From assembly GCA_963736425.1 (NCBI GenBank), contig CAVTOX010000009.1, positions 139,305 to 203,304 on the forward strand: DNA of 64,000 nt, written 5' to 3'. Positions 8,293 to 17,187 of this stretch are shown piece after piece; position 1 is the stretch's first letter; the number at the start of each line of letters is the position of its first letter. The notes under the pieces are model-generated. The model was not told the DNA's origin, made no database searches, and saw nothing but the letters and a program-made list of their open reading frames with translations. The stretch is from Prado023 sp963736425 (GTDB lineage: Bacteria > Actinomycetota > Actinomycetes > S36-B12 > CAIYMF01). Made by a program: the position numbers and the translations under genes.

Positions 8293-11037
8293 GTGGCAGT
8301 TGAGTACCCGGCCCATTGGGAGGCCGACGTGGTGCTCCGGGACGGCCGACCCTGCCACGTGCGCCCGATCCGACCCGACGACGCCCCCCGCCTGGTCGAG
8401 TTCCACTCCCGGTTGTCTGCCGAGACCATCTACTTCCGCTTCTTCGCCCCCTACCCGGAGCTCTCCGACCGGGACGTCGCACGGTTCGTGAACGTGGATT
8501 ACGCCGAGCGGGTTGCCCTGGTGGCCACCGAGGGTGGCGAGCTGATCGCGGTGGCGCGTTTCGACCGGCTGAACGCGCGCGACGCCGAGGTGGCGTTCGT
8601 GGTGCGCGACGACCATCAGAGCCGGGGGCTGGGCGCCGTGCTCCTCGAGCACCTCGCGGCGGCCGCCTGGGAGGTCGGCCTGCGGCGGTTCGTGGCTGAG
8701 GTGCTGCCCAACAACCGCAAGATGCTCGGCACGTTCCGTGAGGCGGGCTACGTGGTGAGCCAGCGGATGGAGGACGGGGTCTTCCACCTCACCTTCGACC
8801 TGGAACCCACGGAGAAGGTCCTGGATGTCCGGGCGGCTCGGGAGCACCGCAGCGAGGCCCGCTCGGTCGAGCGGCTGCTGAACCCGGTCGGCGTCGCGGT
8901 CATCGGGGCGTCGAGGACCCCCGGGCGCATCGGCCACGAACTGCTGCGCCACCTGCGTGACTACGGATCCCAGGGTCCGCTGTACGCCATCCACCCGGAG
9001 GCGGACTCGATCCTCGGCGTTCCTGCGTACCGGCACATCACCGACATCCCGCAACCGGTGGACCTCGCGGTGGTCGCCGTCCCTGCCGAGTCGGTTCTTC
9101 CCGTTGTCGCCGAGTGCGCCGCGGCCGGGGTCAGTGGGCTGGTCGTGATCTCCTCCGGGTTCGCCGACACCGCAACCGACGAGGGGCGTGCCCGCCAACG
9201 GCAACTGGTCCGCACCGCACGGGAGTCGGGGATGCGGGTCGTGGGCCCGAACTGCCTGGGCATCATCAACACCGACCCGCGCGTGAGCCTGAACGGGAGC
9301 CTGTCGCCCCTGGTCCCCGGACGCGGCCGGGTGGGCCTGTTCTGCCAGTCGGGAGCACTGGGGGTCACGGTCCTGGAGACTGTGGCGCGCCGCGGTCTGG
9401 GCCTGAGCAGCTTCGTCTCGGCCGGCAACCGTGCCGACGTGTCGGCCAACGACCTGCTGCAGTACTGGGAGTCCGACGCCGCAACGAGTCTGATCCTGCT
9501 GTACCTGGAGAGCATCGGCAATCCCCGCAAGTTCACGAGGATCACCCGTCGGCTGAGCCGAACCAAGCCGGTCGTGGCCGTGCGCAGCGGTCGCTACACG
9601 CAGACCCTGCCCCTGGGCCACCACGTGCGCCGTACCACGCTCCCACCGGGCGCGGTCGATGCCGTGTTCGAGCAGAGTGGCGTGATCCAGACCTCCTCGC
9701 TGGGAGAGCTCTTCGATGTCGCCGCGATCCTGGCCTACCAGCCGCTACCCCGAGGTGACCGGGTGGCTGTCGTCGGCACGTCCGCGGCACTGGAGATCCT
9801 GACTGCCGACGCGATCGAGTCCGTGCGCATGACGGTGGCCTACGGACATCCGAGCCTGCCCCAGTCGGCCCCTGCGGCCGACATCGCCCAGGCCCTGCGC
9901 GCGGCAACCGATCACGCGGCCTGCGACGCCGTGGTGTTCGTCCACATCCCGAGTGTCGGTGCGGATCAGGCCGATGTGCACGCCGCGATCACCGACGTCA
10001 GCGTGGACTCCAACAAGCCGATCGTTGCGGTGATGCCGGCGGCGGACGGCACCGGACTGATCCCAGCAGGGATGGGCCTCCTGCCGGTCAGCGGGCCTGA
10101 CGGTCGCCCGGAGCATGGGTCGGTCCCCACGTTCTCCAATGTTGAGGACGCCATCCACGCCCTGGCCCTCGTCCGTGGGTACGCCCGGTGGCGCGACGCC
10201 GAGCAGGTGGACGTTCCCGACTTCCCGGACGTCGATCCGGAACGGGCGGGCGAGCTCGTGGGCGAGTGGTTGGCCGAGGCGCGCAAGGACTCCACGGCGG
10301 TGCTGGTGGAGGACTCCGAGGATCCGAGCGCCATGGATCCGACCGCCCCGGGGATCGACCTCACGCCGGACCAGGTCGCCGAGCTGCTGGCCTGCTACGG
10401 GATTCGGGTGTGGCCCTCCCGACCGGTCCGCTCGGAGGACCAGGCGGTCCGCGCCGCCGAGGATCTCGGGTACCCCGTCGTGCTGAAGACGACTGCTCCC
10501 TGGTTGGCCCACCGGGTGGACCTCGGCAGCGTCCGGCTGAACCTCGAGTCCGAGCGGGCGGTCAGGGGCGCCTACCTGTCGATGATCGCCCAACTCGATG
10601 AGATGGCCGGCCACCGGCTCGTCGTGCAGTCGATGGCCCCGCCTGGGGTGCCCACGCTGGCCGGTGCGGTCGACGACCCGCTCTTCGGACCGGTCGTCCG
10701 CTTCGGGGTCGGGGGGATGGCCTCCGAGTTGTTGGGGGACCACGCCTACCGCATCCCGCCCCTGAGCATGGCCGAGGCCCGCCGACTGGTGGCTGCCCCG
10801 AAGGCTGCGCCCCTGCTGCGCGGCTACCGGGGTGCCGACCCGGTGGACGTCGAGGCCCTGTGCCAGATCATCGCGCGGTTGGGGCTGCTGGTCGACGAGG
10901 TGCCGGCGCTGGCGTCGCTGGACCTCAACCCGATCATCGTCTCGGGCTCCGGTGCGGTCGTCCTCGGGGCCACCGGTCGCATCAGGATGCAGTGGGAGCG
11001 ACTGGACGTGGGGGTCCGCAGGCTGCTCGATGCCTGA
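8293..11037 (+). CDS. GNAT acetyltransferase / ADP-forming acyl-CoA synthetase-like fusion (Pat-type lysine acyltransferase)
   Basis: A 914-residue fusion. Residues ~20-180 are a GNAT domain (acetyl-CoA loop RDDHQSRGLGAVLLEHL). Residues ~195-640 resemble the CoA-binding and ligase domains of NDP-forming acyl-CoA synthetases (IGASRTPGRIGHELLRHL; VGPNCLGIINTD; FCQSGALG). Residues ~675-910 are an ATP-grasp segment (GYPVVLKTTAPWLAHR; DLNPIIVS). The synthetase's SHTG-like phospho-His segment is degenerate here (GHHVRRTTLPPGA), which suggests the synthetase part senses ligands rather than making acyl-CoA, as in the Salmonella Pat protein acetyltransferase. In Pat the GNAT domain is C-terminal; here it is N-terminal. 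Likely role: reversible lysine acylation of acyl-CoA synthetases. Confidence 0.85.
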   Translation: MAVEYPAHWEADVVLRDGRPCHVRPIRPDDAPRLVEFHSRLSAETIYFRFFAPYPELSDRDVARFVNVDYAERVALVATEGGELIAVARFDRLNARDAEVAFVVRDDHQSRGLGAVLLEHLAAAAWEVGLRRFVAEVLPNNRKMLGTFREAGYVVSQRMEDGVFHLTFDLEPTEKVLDVRAAREHRSEARSVERLLNPVGVAVIGASRTPGRIGHELLRHLRDYGSQGPLYAIHPEADSILGVPAYRHITDIPQPVDLAVVAVPAESVLPVVAECAAAGVSGLVVISSGFADTATDEGRARQRQLVRTARESGMRVVGPNCLGIINTDPRVSLNGSLSPLVPGRGRVGLFCQSGALGVTVLETVARRGLGLSSFVSAGNRADVSANDLLQYWESDAATSLILLYLESIGNPRKFTRITRRLSRTKPVVAVRSGRYTQTLPLGHHVRRTTLPPGAVDAVFEQSGVIQTSSLGELFDVAAILAYQPLPRGDRVAVVGTSAALEILTADAIESVRMTVAYGHPSLPQSAPAADIAQALRAATDHAACDAVVFVHIPSVGADQADVHAAITDVSVDSNKPIVAVMPAADGTGLIPAGMGLLPVSGPDGRPEHGSVPTFSNVEDAIHALALVRGYARWRDAEQVDVPDFPDVDPERAGELVGEWLAEARKDSTAVLVEDSEDPSAMDPTAPGIDLTPDQVAELLACYGIRVWPSRPVRSEDQAVRAAEDLGYPVVLKTTAPWLAHRVDLGSVRLNLESERAVRGAYLSMIAQLDEMAGHRLVVQSMAPPGVPTLAGAVDDPLFGPVVRFGVGGMASELLGDHAYRIPPLSMAEARRLVAAPKAAPLLRGYRGADPVDVEALCQIIARLGLLVDEVPALASLDLNPIIVSGSGAVVLGATGRIRMQWERLDVGVRRLLDA

Positions 11038-11058
11038 GGAACGTGGGAGGATTCCCCG

Positions 11059-11634
11059 GTGAACCCCAAGTCCCAGTTGCGCTCCGAGATCGCGGCATCC
11101 GGCTACTACCCGGATCTGGTCGCCGACACCATGGCAACGGCCCTGGCTGACGAGGAGCCCATCAGCTACGTCATCCAGCACGAGGCCACCTTCGACCGTG
11201 AGGAACTTCGCCGACACATCTCGCTGCTGCTGCTCACCGGGACACGGCTGCTGGTGCTGCACATCGACGACTTCCCGCCGGACGAGACCTGCCCCGTGCC
11301 CTACGCCTCGGCGAACTCCGAGGCCGTGCGGCTGGCGGACGTGAAGTCGGTGGTCGTGAACCGGATCGTGGGCAACCCTGCTCTGCACAAGCCCGGGGGT
11401 GCCGTGCGCGAGGTCATGCTGACCATCGGCTGGGGTGCGGTGTCCCGGCTGGACCTGGAGCCTGCCGGGTGCGGTGACCCGGACTGCACGGCCGATCACG
11501 GCTTCACCGGTGCGGCGTCCAATGACGACTTCTCGCTGCGTGTCTCCGAGGCCGGCGACGGGGCAGATGCGGTGGTCCGCACGCTGGAGTTCGCCTCGGC
11601 CCTGTCGGCGGCGATCAGCCAGCACGCGCAGTGA
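11059..11634 (+). CDS. DUF5998 family protein
   Basis: A 191-residue protein of the actinobacterial DUF5998 family, function unknown. The sequence is mixed alpha/beta with a conserved HIDDFPPDE segment (~74) and a CGDPDCTADHG Cys/His cluster (~139-149) that could bind metal. No signal or membrane segment is visible. The GTG start is preceded by GGGAGG. Its TGA overlaps the GTG of the phosphodiesterase gene (GTGA), so the two are translationally coupled, as is common for this pair in actinobacteria. Confidence 0.75.
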   Translation: MNPKSQLRSEIAASGYYPDLVADTMATALADEEPISYVIQHEATFDREELRRHISLLLLTGTRLLVLHIDDFPPDETCPVPYASANSEAVRLADVKSVVVNRIVGNPALHKPGGAVREVMLTIGWGAVSRLDLEPAGCGDPDCTADHGFTGAASNDDFSLRVSEAGDGADAVVRTLEFASALSAAISQHAQ

Positions 11635-12773
11635 CATCCCGGCCGCTGGCCGACCTCCTCCCCGCGGCTGCCCACCTCCTGGGCGTGGCGGGGTTCGCGG
11701 GTGACGCGAATGGACTGGCAGAGGTCCTGCAGGGCTCCCTCGGGGCACCACGGCACATCATCGTGCTGCTGGTGGACGGCCTGGGTGCGCTCCAGCTGGC
11801 CGAGCACTCGAGCGTCGCTGCCCGGCTCGCGGCCATGCGGGAGATCGGCCCGCTGCGCGCCCCGTTCCCGTCGAGCACCGGCGTGTCGCTGACGAGCCTG
11901 GGGACGGGCCTCCCGCCGGGGATGCACGGGATCGTGGGCACGTCCTTCCGGCTCGATGACGGGTCTGTGCTCTCGCCGCTGTCCTGGGGTGGGGACCCCA
12001 ACCCCATCGCCACCCAACCCGAGTCCACGGTCCTGGAACGGGCTGCCACAGCCGGGATCCTGGTGACCAGTGCGGCGCCTGCGGCGCACCGCAACAGCGG
12101 ATTGACCCGTGCGGCCCTACGCGGTGGCGAGTATCCCGGGGCGGACACCCTGCCGGCCCGGCTGGCAGTGACGGCGGCCGCGATCAGCCGAGCGCGGGCC
12201 GAGCAGCGGGGCAGCCTGACCTACGTCTACTGGCCGGACCTGGACAAGGCCGGGCACGTCCACGGGGTGCAGTCTGCGGCCTACCGTGCGGCACTGGTCC
12301 GCGTGGACTCGCTCGTGGCCGGGCTGCTGGAGCTCGCCGCTGACGACGTCGCACTGCTGGTGACCGCCGACCACGGGATCATCGACGTCCCCGACGACCG
12401 GCGCATCGATCTCGAGACCCGGCCGACCCTTCGTCGGGACGTCGTCACAATCCTTGGCGAACCCCGGGCGCGCCACGTCTACACCGTCGAGGGCAGGGCC
12501 GATTCAGTCCGGCGGGCCTGGCGCGAGGAGCTCGGGGACCGCGCGGACGTGCGCACGCGTGCCGAGGTCGTGGACCTCCTGGGACCGGTGGAGGAGTGGT
12601 ACGCCGAGCGGATCGGCGATGTGGTGGCCATCGCGCAGGACGACTGGGCGCTGACCTCCCAGCGGATCGACAGGATCGTGTCCGGGCTGCGGGGCCAGCA
12701 CGGAGCGCTCTCCGACGCGGAGGTCCTGGTCCCGTTGCGTGTTGCTGGCGCCGCGGCGGGCCGGGCCGGATAG
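11631..12773 (+). CDS. Nucleotide pyrophosphatase/phosphodiesterase, alkaline phosphatase superfamily
   Basis: A 380-residue alkaline-phosphatase-superfamily enzyme. Metal and nucleophile motifs appear in order: VLLVDGLGALQL (Asp, ~47-50), FPSSTGVSLTSL (Thr nucleophile, ~83), YWPDLDKAGHVHG (Asp/His), LLVTADHGIIDVP (Asp-His) and GQHGALSDAE (His). This matches phosphodiesterase/nucleotide pyrophosphatase members that hydrolyse nucleotide or other phosphodiesters. No signal peptide is seen, so it is probably cytoplasmic. The substrate is not predictable. It is coupled to the DUF5998 gene by a 4-base overlap and converges with sepH. Confidence 0.85.
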   Translation: MTSRPLADLLPAAAHLLGVAGFAGDANGLAEVLQGSLGAPRHIIVLLVDGLGALQLAEHSSVAARLAAMREIGPLRAPFPSSTGVSLTSLGTGLPPGMHGIVGTSFRLDDGSVLSPLSWGGDPNPIATQPESTVLERAATAGILVTSAAPAAHRNSGLTRAALRGGEYPGADTLPARLAVTAAAISRARAEQRGSLTYVYWPDLDKAGHVHGVQSAAYRAALVRVDSLVAGLLELAADDVALLVTADHGIIDVPDDRRIDLETRPTLRRDVVTILGEPRARHVYTVEGRADSVRRAWREELGDRADVRTRAEVVDLLGPVEEWYAERIGDVVAIAQDDWALTSQRIDRIVSGLRGQHGALSDAEVLVPLRVAGAAAGRAG

Positions 12774-12786
12774 GGCGTGAGCCCGG

Positions 12787-13848
12787 CTACTTGCCGGGTC
12801 CGGGCCCGAACAGGATGTCGTCGAAGCTCGGGACGCTCGGCTTGCCTGTCGGCCGATGCGCCGGGGGATCGGGCGTCTGGAAGAGCGGGACGTCCTGCGC
12901 ATCAGCCGTGGGTCCGGAGTCCTCTGGCGCCTCCTCCTCCTCCTCCTCCTCCTCGGCGACGTCGTCGGACATGTCCTCGTCGGCGATGTCGGGCTCCGCC
13001 GGGTCGTCATCGGCAAAGTCAGTCTCGGCCAGGTCGGCGTCGGCAGGGTCGGGCTCATCGACGCTGGCGGGGGACTCGTCGAGGGCTTCCTCGATCTCCT
13101 GCTCCGAGGGCTCCTCGAGCTCCAACTCGTCGCCAAGCCCCTCGTGCTCCTCCGCTCGGCTGCGACCCCATGCAGGCAGCGAGGTCACCACCGCAGGCTC
13201 GTCATCGACGTCGTCCACCTGGTCCTCGACCGCCGCGACCGTGGCCAGCATCGGGCGGGACGCAGCCAGCTGCAGGGGTGCCTGCGGATCGATCGCGGAA
13301 AGGGAGCCGGCGTTGTCGTCGACGACCGTCATCGTGCGGCTCGCGCTGTCATAGGTCCATGTCGCCACGTGCGTGTTCGGCGGCAGCGGGAACGTGGCGA
13401 TGACCACCCAGGTCCCGTCGTCGCGACGCCACGCGTCCCAGGCGATGTCGGCCGCGTCGACGCCCTCAGCGTGCAGCCGCTCGGACACGAGGTCGCCGAG
13501 CTCGATGTCGCCACCCGGTCGGCGCACCTCCGTGGCCTGCGCCTGTTGGGCGACCCATGCGCGCTCGGTGAGCACCGGGCCCTCGAAGCGACGGATGTGC
13601 TCGATCGGAAGGCCACTGGCTGCTGCGACATCCTCGGCCGTCTGCCCGGAGCGGATCCGCGCCTGGATCTCACGGGGGCGCAGCATGCCCGCCTGCTCGA
13701 TCTCGACCTGACCGATACGGGCGCGGTCGCGCCGGACGGCGGCCTCGAGCCGCTCGTCGATGGCCACGGAGTACTTCTGTCCGTCCTTGCCGGCCAGGAT
13801 CAGGCGGCTGCCGTCCGGGGACAGTCCATCGAACCTCAACTCGCGCAT
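12787..13848 (-). CDS. sepH: Septation protein SepH
   Basis: A 353-residue actinobacterial cell-division protein. The N-terminal DUF3071/SepH domain (~1-180) starts MRELRFDGLSPDGSRLILAG and contains an HTH-like stretch (RPREIQARIRSGQTAEDVAA). After that comes an extremely acidic, Glu/Asp/Pro-rich linker (~215-325, including a run of consecutive Glu). It ends PSVPSFDDILFGPGPGK; the conserved PSFDDILFG end is a family mark. SepH binds FtsZ and stimulates its assembly. The ATG at 13848 follows GAGGAG. It diverges from hemH, with a palindrome between them. Confidence 0.92.
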   Translation of the reverse strand: MRELRFDGLSPDGSRLILAGKDGQKYSVAIDERLEAAVRRDRARIGQVEIEQAGMLRPREIQARIRSGQTAEDVAAASGLPIEHIRRFEGPVLTERAWVAQQAQATEVRRPGGDIELGDLVSERLHAEGVDAADIAWDAWRRDDGTWVVIATFPLPPNTHVATWTYDSASRTMTVVDDNAGSLSAIDPQAPLQLAASRPMLATVAAVEDQVDDVDDEPAVVTSLPAWGRSRAEEHEGLGDELELEEPSEQEIEEALDESPASVDEPDPADADLAETDFADDDPAEPDIADEDMSDDVAEEEEEEEEAPEDSGPTADAQDVPLFQTPDPPAHRPTGKPSVPSFDDILFGPGPGK

Positions 13849-13878
13849 CGCACTCCTCGCCTGTGCCTCGTGGCAATC

Positions 13879-13893
13879 GGGCACATTGTGCCC
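13879..13893. promoter_or_regulatory. 15-bp perfect palindrome between sepH and hemH
   Basis: GGGCACA-T-TGTGCCC is a perfect inverted repeat about one single base, placed in the divergent intergenic region 31 bp from the sepH start and 53 bp from the hemH start. The geometry suits a dimeric repressor. No regulator can be named. Confidence 0.4.
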
Positions 13894-13945
13894 CACATGG
13901 CGGCCCGCGGTGGCTGGCACGGGCCATGTCGGGGAGGATCAGGGT

Positions 13946-14992
13946 GTGGACGTGCTGCTCGTCGTGTCGTTCGGCGGCCCTGAGGGCCCCGATGATGTCG
14001 TTCCCTTCCTCGAGAACGTCACCCGGGGACGGGGGATACCCCGGGAGCGGCTGGTGGAGGTCGGGGCGCACTACGCCCACTTCGGGGGTGTCTCGCCGAT
14101 CAACGAGCTCAACCGCACCCTGGTGGACCAGATCCGGGCCGAGCTGTCCTCCCGCGGCGAGCAGATGCCGGTCCTCTGGGGCAACCGGAACTGGGATCCC
14201 TACCTGGCTGAGGCGCTGCGCGAGGCCCGGGCGCTCGGGGCCACGCGCATCTTCGCAGTGCTCACCTCCGCGTACTCCTCGTACTCCGGGTGCCGGCAGT
14301 ACCGCGAGAACCTGTACGACGCGCTGGCAGAGGTGCAGGCCGAGGACCCCACATGGTCGCCGCAGGTGCGCAAGCTGCGTACCTACTTCAACCACCCCGG
14401 ATTCGTGACGTCGATGGTCGAGGCCACCCGCACGAGTCTCGAGGGCCTGCCCCACGGCAGCCGGCTGGTGTTCACCACGCACTCGATCCCCACCGCCGAT
14501 GCCGACCGGTGCGACTACGTCGCCCAGCACCGCGACGTCGCGTCGACGATCGCGGCGGCACTGGGACGGGGCGACGAGTGGGACCTCGTCTACCAGTCGC
14601 GCTCCGGAGCGCCGCACATCCCGTGGCTGGAGCCGGACATCGGTGACCACCTCGCGGCGCTTGCCGAGGCTGGCGTCCCCGGGGCGGTCATGGTGCCGAT
14701 CGGCTTCATCAGCGACCACATGGAGGTCGTCTGGGACCTCGACACGATCGCCACGGACCAGGCACGCGAGGCGGGCATCCCGGTCGCCCGGGCGGCCACC
14801 GCCGGCACGGATCCGAGGTTCGTCGCGATGATCGCCGACCTCCTCGAGGAGTCCCGAGCCGAGGCCGACGGGCAGGCGCGCGTGGCGAGTCCCACCACCG
14901 GTCTGTTGGGTCCGCGGGTGGTGCCGTGCGCCGCCGGGTGCTGCCCGAACCCACGTGGACCGCGTCCGGCCCTGTGCGGGTCCGACTCGTGA
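13946..14992 (+). CDS. hemH: Ferrochelatase (coproporphyrin ferrochelatase) with Fe-S cysteines
   Basis: A 348-residue class-I ferrochelatase. The catalytic His is in FTTHSIPTADADRC and the Glu region in GFISDHMEVVWDLDT. It inserts Fe2+ into the porphyrin ring; with HemQ and a HemY-type oxidase also in this window, the natural substrate is most likely coproporphyrin III (cpfC). Cys residues in SYSGCRQYRENL and in the C-terminal PCAAGCCPNPRGPRPALC match the [2Fe-2S]-ligand arrangement known in actinobacterial ferrochelatases. The GTG at 13946 follows GGGGAGG. The stop overlaps the next start (GTGA). Confidence 0.92.
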   Translation: MDVLLVVSFGGPEGPDDVVPFLENVTRGRGIPRERLVEVGAHYAHFGGVSPINELNRTLVDQIRAELSSRGEQMPVLWGNRNWDPYLAEALREARALGATRIFAVLTSAYSSYSGCRQYRENLYDALAEVQAEDPTWSPQVRKLRTYFNHPGFVTSMVEATRTSLEGLPHGSRLVFTTHSIPTADADRCDYVAQHRDVASTIAAALGRGDEWDLVYQSRSGAPHIPWLEPDIGDHLAALAEAGVPGAVMVPIGFISDHMEVVWDLDTIATDQAREAGIPVARAATAGTDPRFVAMIADLLEESRAEADGQARVASPTTGLLGPRVVPCAAGCCPNPRGPRPALCGSDS

Positions 14993-15828
14993 CCGGCGGC
15001 CCGGCGGCGTTCACCGTCGCCGACCTCGGGTTCGAGCACGTCCTGCTCGACGTGGCCTGGCGTGCGGCCCGTGCGGCGGGGGAGTTGTTGATGGCCGGGC
15101 GCGAGCAGTCGTTGACTGTCACGACGAAGTCGACGCTCACCGATGTCGTCACCCAGATGGACACCGAGGCCGAGGCCCTTGTGGTGGGCACGATCCTGGC
15201 CGAGCGACCCGACGACGGGTTGCTCGGGGAGGAGGGCGCCGATCGGGCGGGCAGCAGCGGTGTGCGATGGGTGGTGGATCCCCTCGACGGGACGGTGAAC
15301 TACCTCTACGGGCTGCCCAGCTGGGCGGTGAGCATCGCCGCGGAGGTCGACGGCGTGGTCGAGGTGGGCGTCGTCGACATCCCACGGTTCGGGGAGACGT
15401 TCGTCGCGGTCCGCGGCCAGGGTGCGGTCAGGATCGCCGGTACTCAGGTGGAGCGGATCGTGCCCGGGACCCCTGACACGCTCGGCCAGGCGCTGGTCGC
15501 CACGGGGTTCGGCTACGCCGAGGCGCGGCGTGCTGCTCAGGCGCGGGCGCTGGCCACGGTGCTGCCGGCCGTTCGCGACATCCGCCGGGCAGGTGCCGCA
15601 GCGGTCGACCTGTGCTGGGCGGCCGCCGGGCGCGTGGACTGCTACTACGAGCGCGGCCTGAACCCGTGGGACTTCGCGGCCGGGGTGCTGGTGGCCACCG
15701 AGTCGGGCCTGGTCGCCGGGGGGCCGGGTGACGGGCCGCCGTCCAGCGACCTCACGTGGCTGGCCCCGGCGCATCTGGCGCAGGAGTTCAAGGCGCTCCT
15801 GGCCCTGGCCGGCGCCGACCACGACTGA
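14989..15828 (+). CDS. Inositol monophosphatase family protein
   Basis: A 279-residue Mg2+-dependent phosphatase of the inositol monophosphatase/SuhB family. Motifs: GEEGADRA (Glu metal ligand), WVVDPLDGTVNYLYGLPSWAVS (the DPLDGT metal site) and NPWDFAAGVLVATE (WDxAAG). It may release inositol from inositol phosphates for phosphatidylinositol or mycothiol synthesis, but other small phosphate esters are possible. The GTG at 14989 overlaps the hemH stop; translational coupling was preferred over an ATG 63 nt upstream inside hemH. Confidence 0.85.
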   Translation: MTGGPAAFTVADLGFEHVLLDVAWRAARAAGELLMAGREQSLTVTTKSTLTDVVTQMDTEAEALVVGTILAERPDDGLLGEEGADRAGSSGVRWVVDPLDGTVNYLYGLPSWAVSIAAEVDGVVEVGVVDIPRFGETFVAVRGQGAVRIAGTQVERIVPGTPDTLGQALVATGFGYAEARRAAQARALATVLPAVRDIRRAGAAAVDLCWAAAGRVDCYYERGLNPWDFAAGVLVATESGLVAGGPGDGPPSSDLTWLAPAHLAQEFKALLALAGADHD

Positions 15829-15893
15829 TCCGACCCGGGTCACGCGCCGTTGCGGCTCGCCGTGTCGACGCACTCGCCGCGTGCGAGCGGCGG

Positions 15894-16412
15894 TCAGCCG
15901 ATCCGACGCATGTGCGCGTTGTACCAGTGCGCGTTCTTCACGTAGGTGTCGACGGACGAGGCGATCATCCCCTCAGGGACCGCATCGGGCTTGATCCGCG
16001 CGGGCACCCCCATGGCCACCGCGCCGGAGGGCACCTCGGTCCCCGGTGAGACCAGGGCCTGCGCGGCGACCATCCCACCGGTGCGCACCACGACCCGGTG
16101 CAGCACGACCGAGCCGGACCCGACGAGGCTGTCATCCTCGATCGTGCAGCCCTCCAGATGAGCCCTGTGACCAATCACACACCGGGCACCGATGATCGTG
16201 TCCAAGGTGTCCGTGCAGTGCAGGATGCTGCCGTCCTGGATGGAGGTCTGGGCGCCCACGACCACCTGACCGGTGTCGCCACGAAGCACCGCGGTGGGCC
16301 AGATCGAGGCCTCAGCCCCCACGATCACATCCCCGATGATCACCGCGTCGGGGTGCACGAACGCCGTGGGATGGATGGTCGGGGTGCGCTCCCCGATGGC
16401 GTAGAGGGCCAT
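15894..16412 (-). CDS. Gamma carbonic anhydrase-like hexapeptide-repeat protein
   Basis: A 172-residue left-handed beta-helix protein, with hexapeptide-repeat periodicity from HPDAVIIGDVIVGAEASIWP to GCTIEDDSLVGSGSVVL. Zn-ligand-like His residues occur in ILHCTD and in IGHRAHLEGC (two His five residues apart), as in gamma-class carbonic anhydrases and the YrdA/PaaY group. Many family members have no proven anhydrase activity, so the enzymatic role is uncertain. AGGAGGA precedes the ATG. It diverges from the DUF4193 gene. Confidence 0.85.
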   Translation of the reverse strand: MALYAIGERTPTIHPTAFVHPDAVIIGDVIVGAEASIWPTAVLRGDTGQVVVGAQTSIQDGSILHCTDTLDTIIGARCVIGHRAHLEGCTIEDDSLVGSGSVVLHRVVVRTGGMVAAQALVSPGTEVPSGAVAMGVPARIKPDAVPEGMIASSVDTYVKNAHWYNAHMRRIG

Positions 16413-16564
16413 CTGATTTCCTCCTCCTCGGGCCCACTGGGCCGTGTCGTGCTGCTCCTGGGACCATCATGCGGCACAATGCGCTCCGCAGCGTGGGCAT
16501 AAACACCCGGCGCCGTGATGTTGTACCGATCCGACACCGATCCCATCATGGGGGGAGCACCAGC

Positions 16565-16867
16565 ATGGCCACCGACTACGACGCGCCGCGCAAGACCGAG
16601 GACGACAGTCTCGCGGAGGACAGCCTCGAGGAGCTGAAGGCCCGTCGGATCGACAAGGCGGCCTCCACGGTCGATGTTGACGAGACCGAGCTCGCCGAGA
16701 ACCTCGAGCTGCCTGGCGCCGACCTCTCCGATGAGAGCCTGAGCGTGCGCGTCCTGCCCAGGCAGGCCGACGAGTTCACGTGTGGGCGGTGCTTCCTGGT
16801 CCATCACCGCAGCCAGCTGGCTGGTGAGAAGGGCGGCATGCCGATCTGCAAGGAGTGCGCAGCCTGA
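16565..16867 (+). CDS. DUF4193 family zinc-ribbon-like protein
   Basis: A 100-residue acidic protein of the actinobacterial DUF4193 family (Rv2699c type). A long charged N-terminal region is followed by a C-terminal zinc-ribbon-like CGRCFLVHHRSQL ... ICKECAA (two CxxC pairs). It resembles RbpA-like or TraR-like small zinc proteins in layout, but no function is established here. GGGGGGAGC precedes the ATG at a suitable distance. Its place beside the carbonic-anhydrase-like, DUF3093 and dut genes follows mycobacterial order. Confidence 0.85.
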   Translation: MATDYDAPRKTEDDSLAEDSLEELKARRIDKAASTVDVDETELAENLELPGADLSDESLSVRVLPRQADEFTCGRCFLVHHRSQLAGEKGGMPICKECAA

Positions 16868-16917
16868 CCGCGTGACTCGGCGGCAGTGTGTCAGGTGCCG
16901 GGGCCTGCGATGGTGGG

Positions 16918-17187
16918 TCAGTCGTCGTAGCCGTCGAGCACCTGAGTGACGACGATCTCAACCAGCGCCACGGTGGCTGCCATCGTCGCGGCCCACAGGA
17001 CCTTCGACACGACCGAGGCGTCACGGCTGTAGATGACCGGCGCCGGCTTGCCGGTGCGGCCCTCGTAAGCCTTCATCATCGCCTTTCGGACCACCCACGT
17101 GGTAGCCAGGGCGATCAGTGGGGCGGCGGTGCGTGCCATGTTCCGAGTCGAGCTTGAGGAGGGCAGGGGGGCGGTCGCGGTCGTCAT
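16918..17187 (-). CDS. DUF4235 membrane protein
   Basis: An 89-residue small membrane protein with two hydrophobic helices (~20-37, APLIALATTWVV region, and ~63-83, AATMAATVALVEIVV region) and a basic loop between them. The pattern matches the actinobacterial DUF4235 family; function unknown. Its ATG overlaps the DUF3093 stop (ATGA), so the two are translated together. Met at 17142 is an alternative start. Confidence 0.75.
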   Translation of the reverse strand: MTTATAPLPSSSSTRNMARTAAPLIALATTWVVRKAMMKAYEGRTGKPAPVIYSRDASVVSKVLWAATMAATVALVEIVVTQVLDGYDD

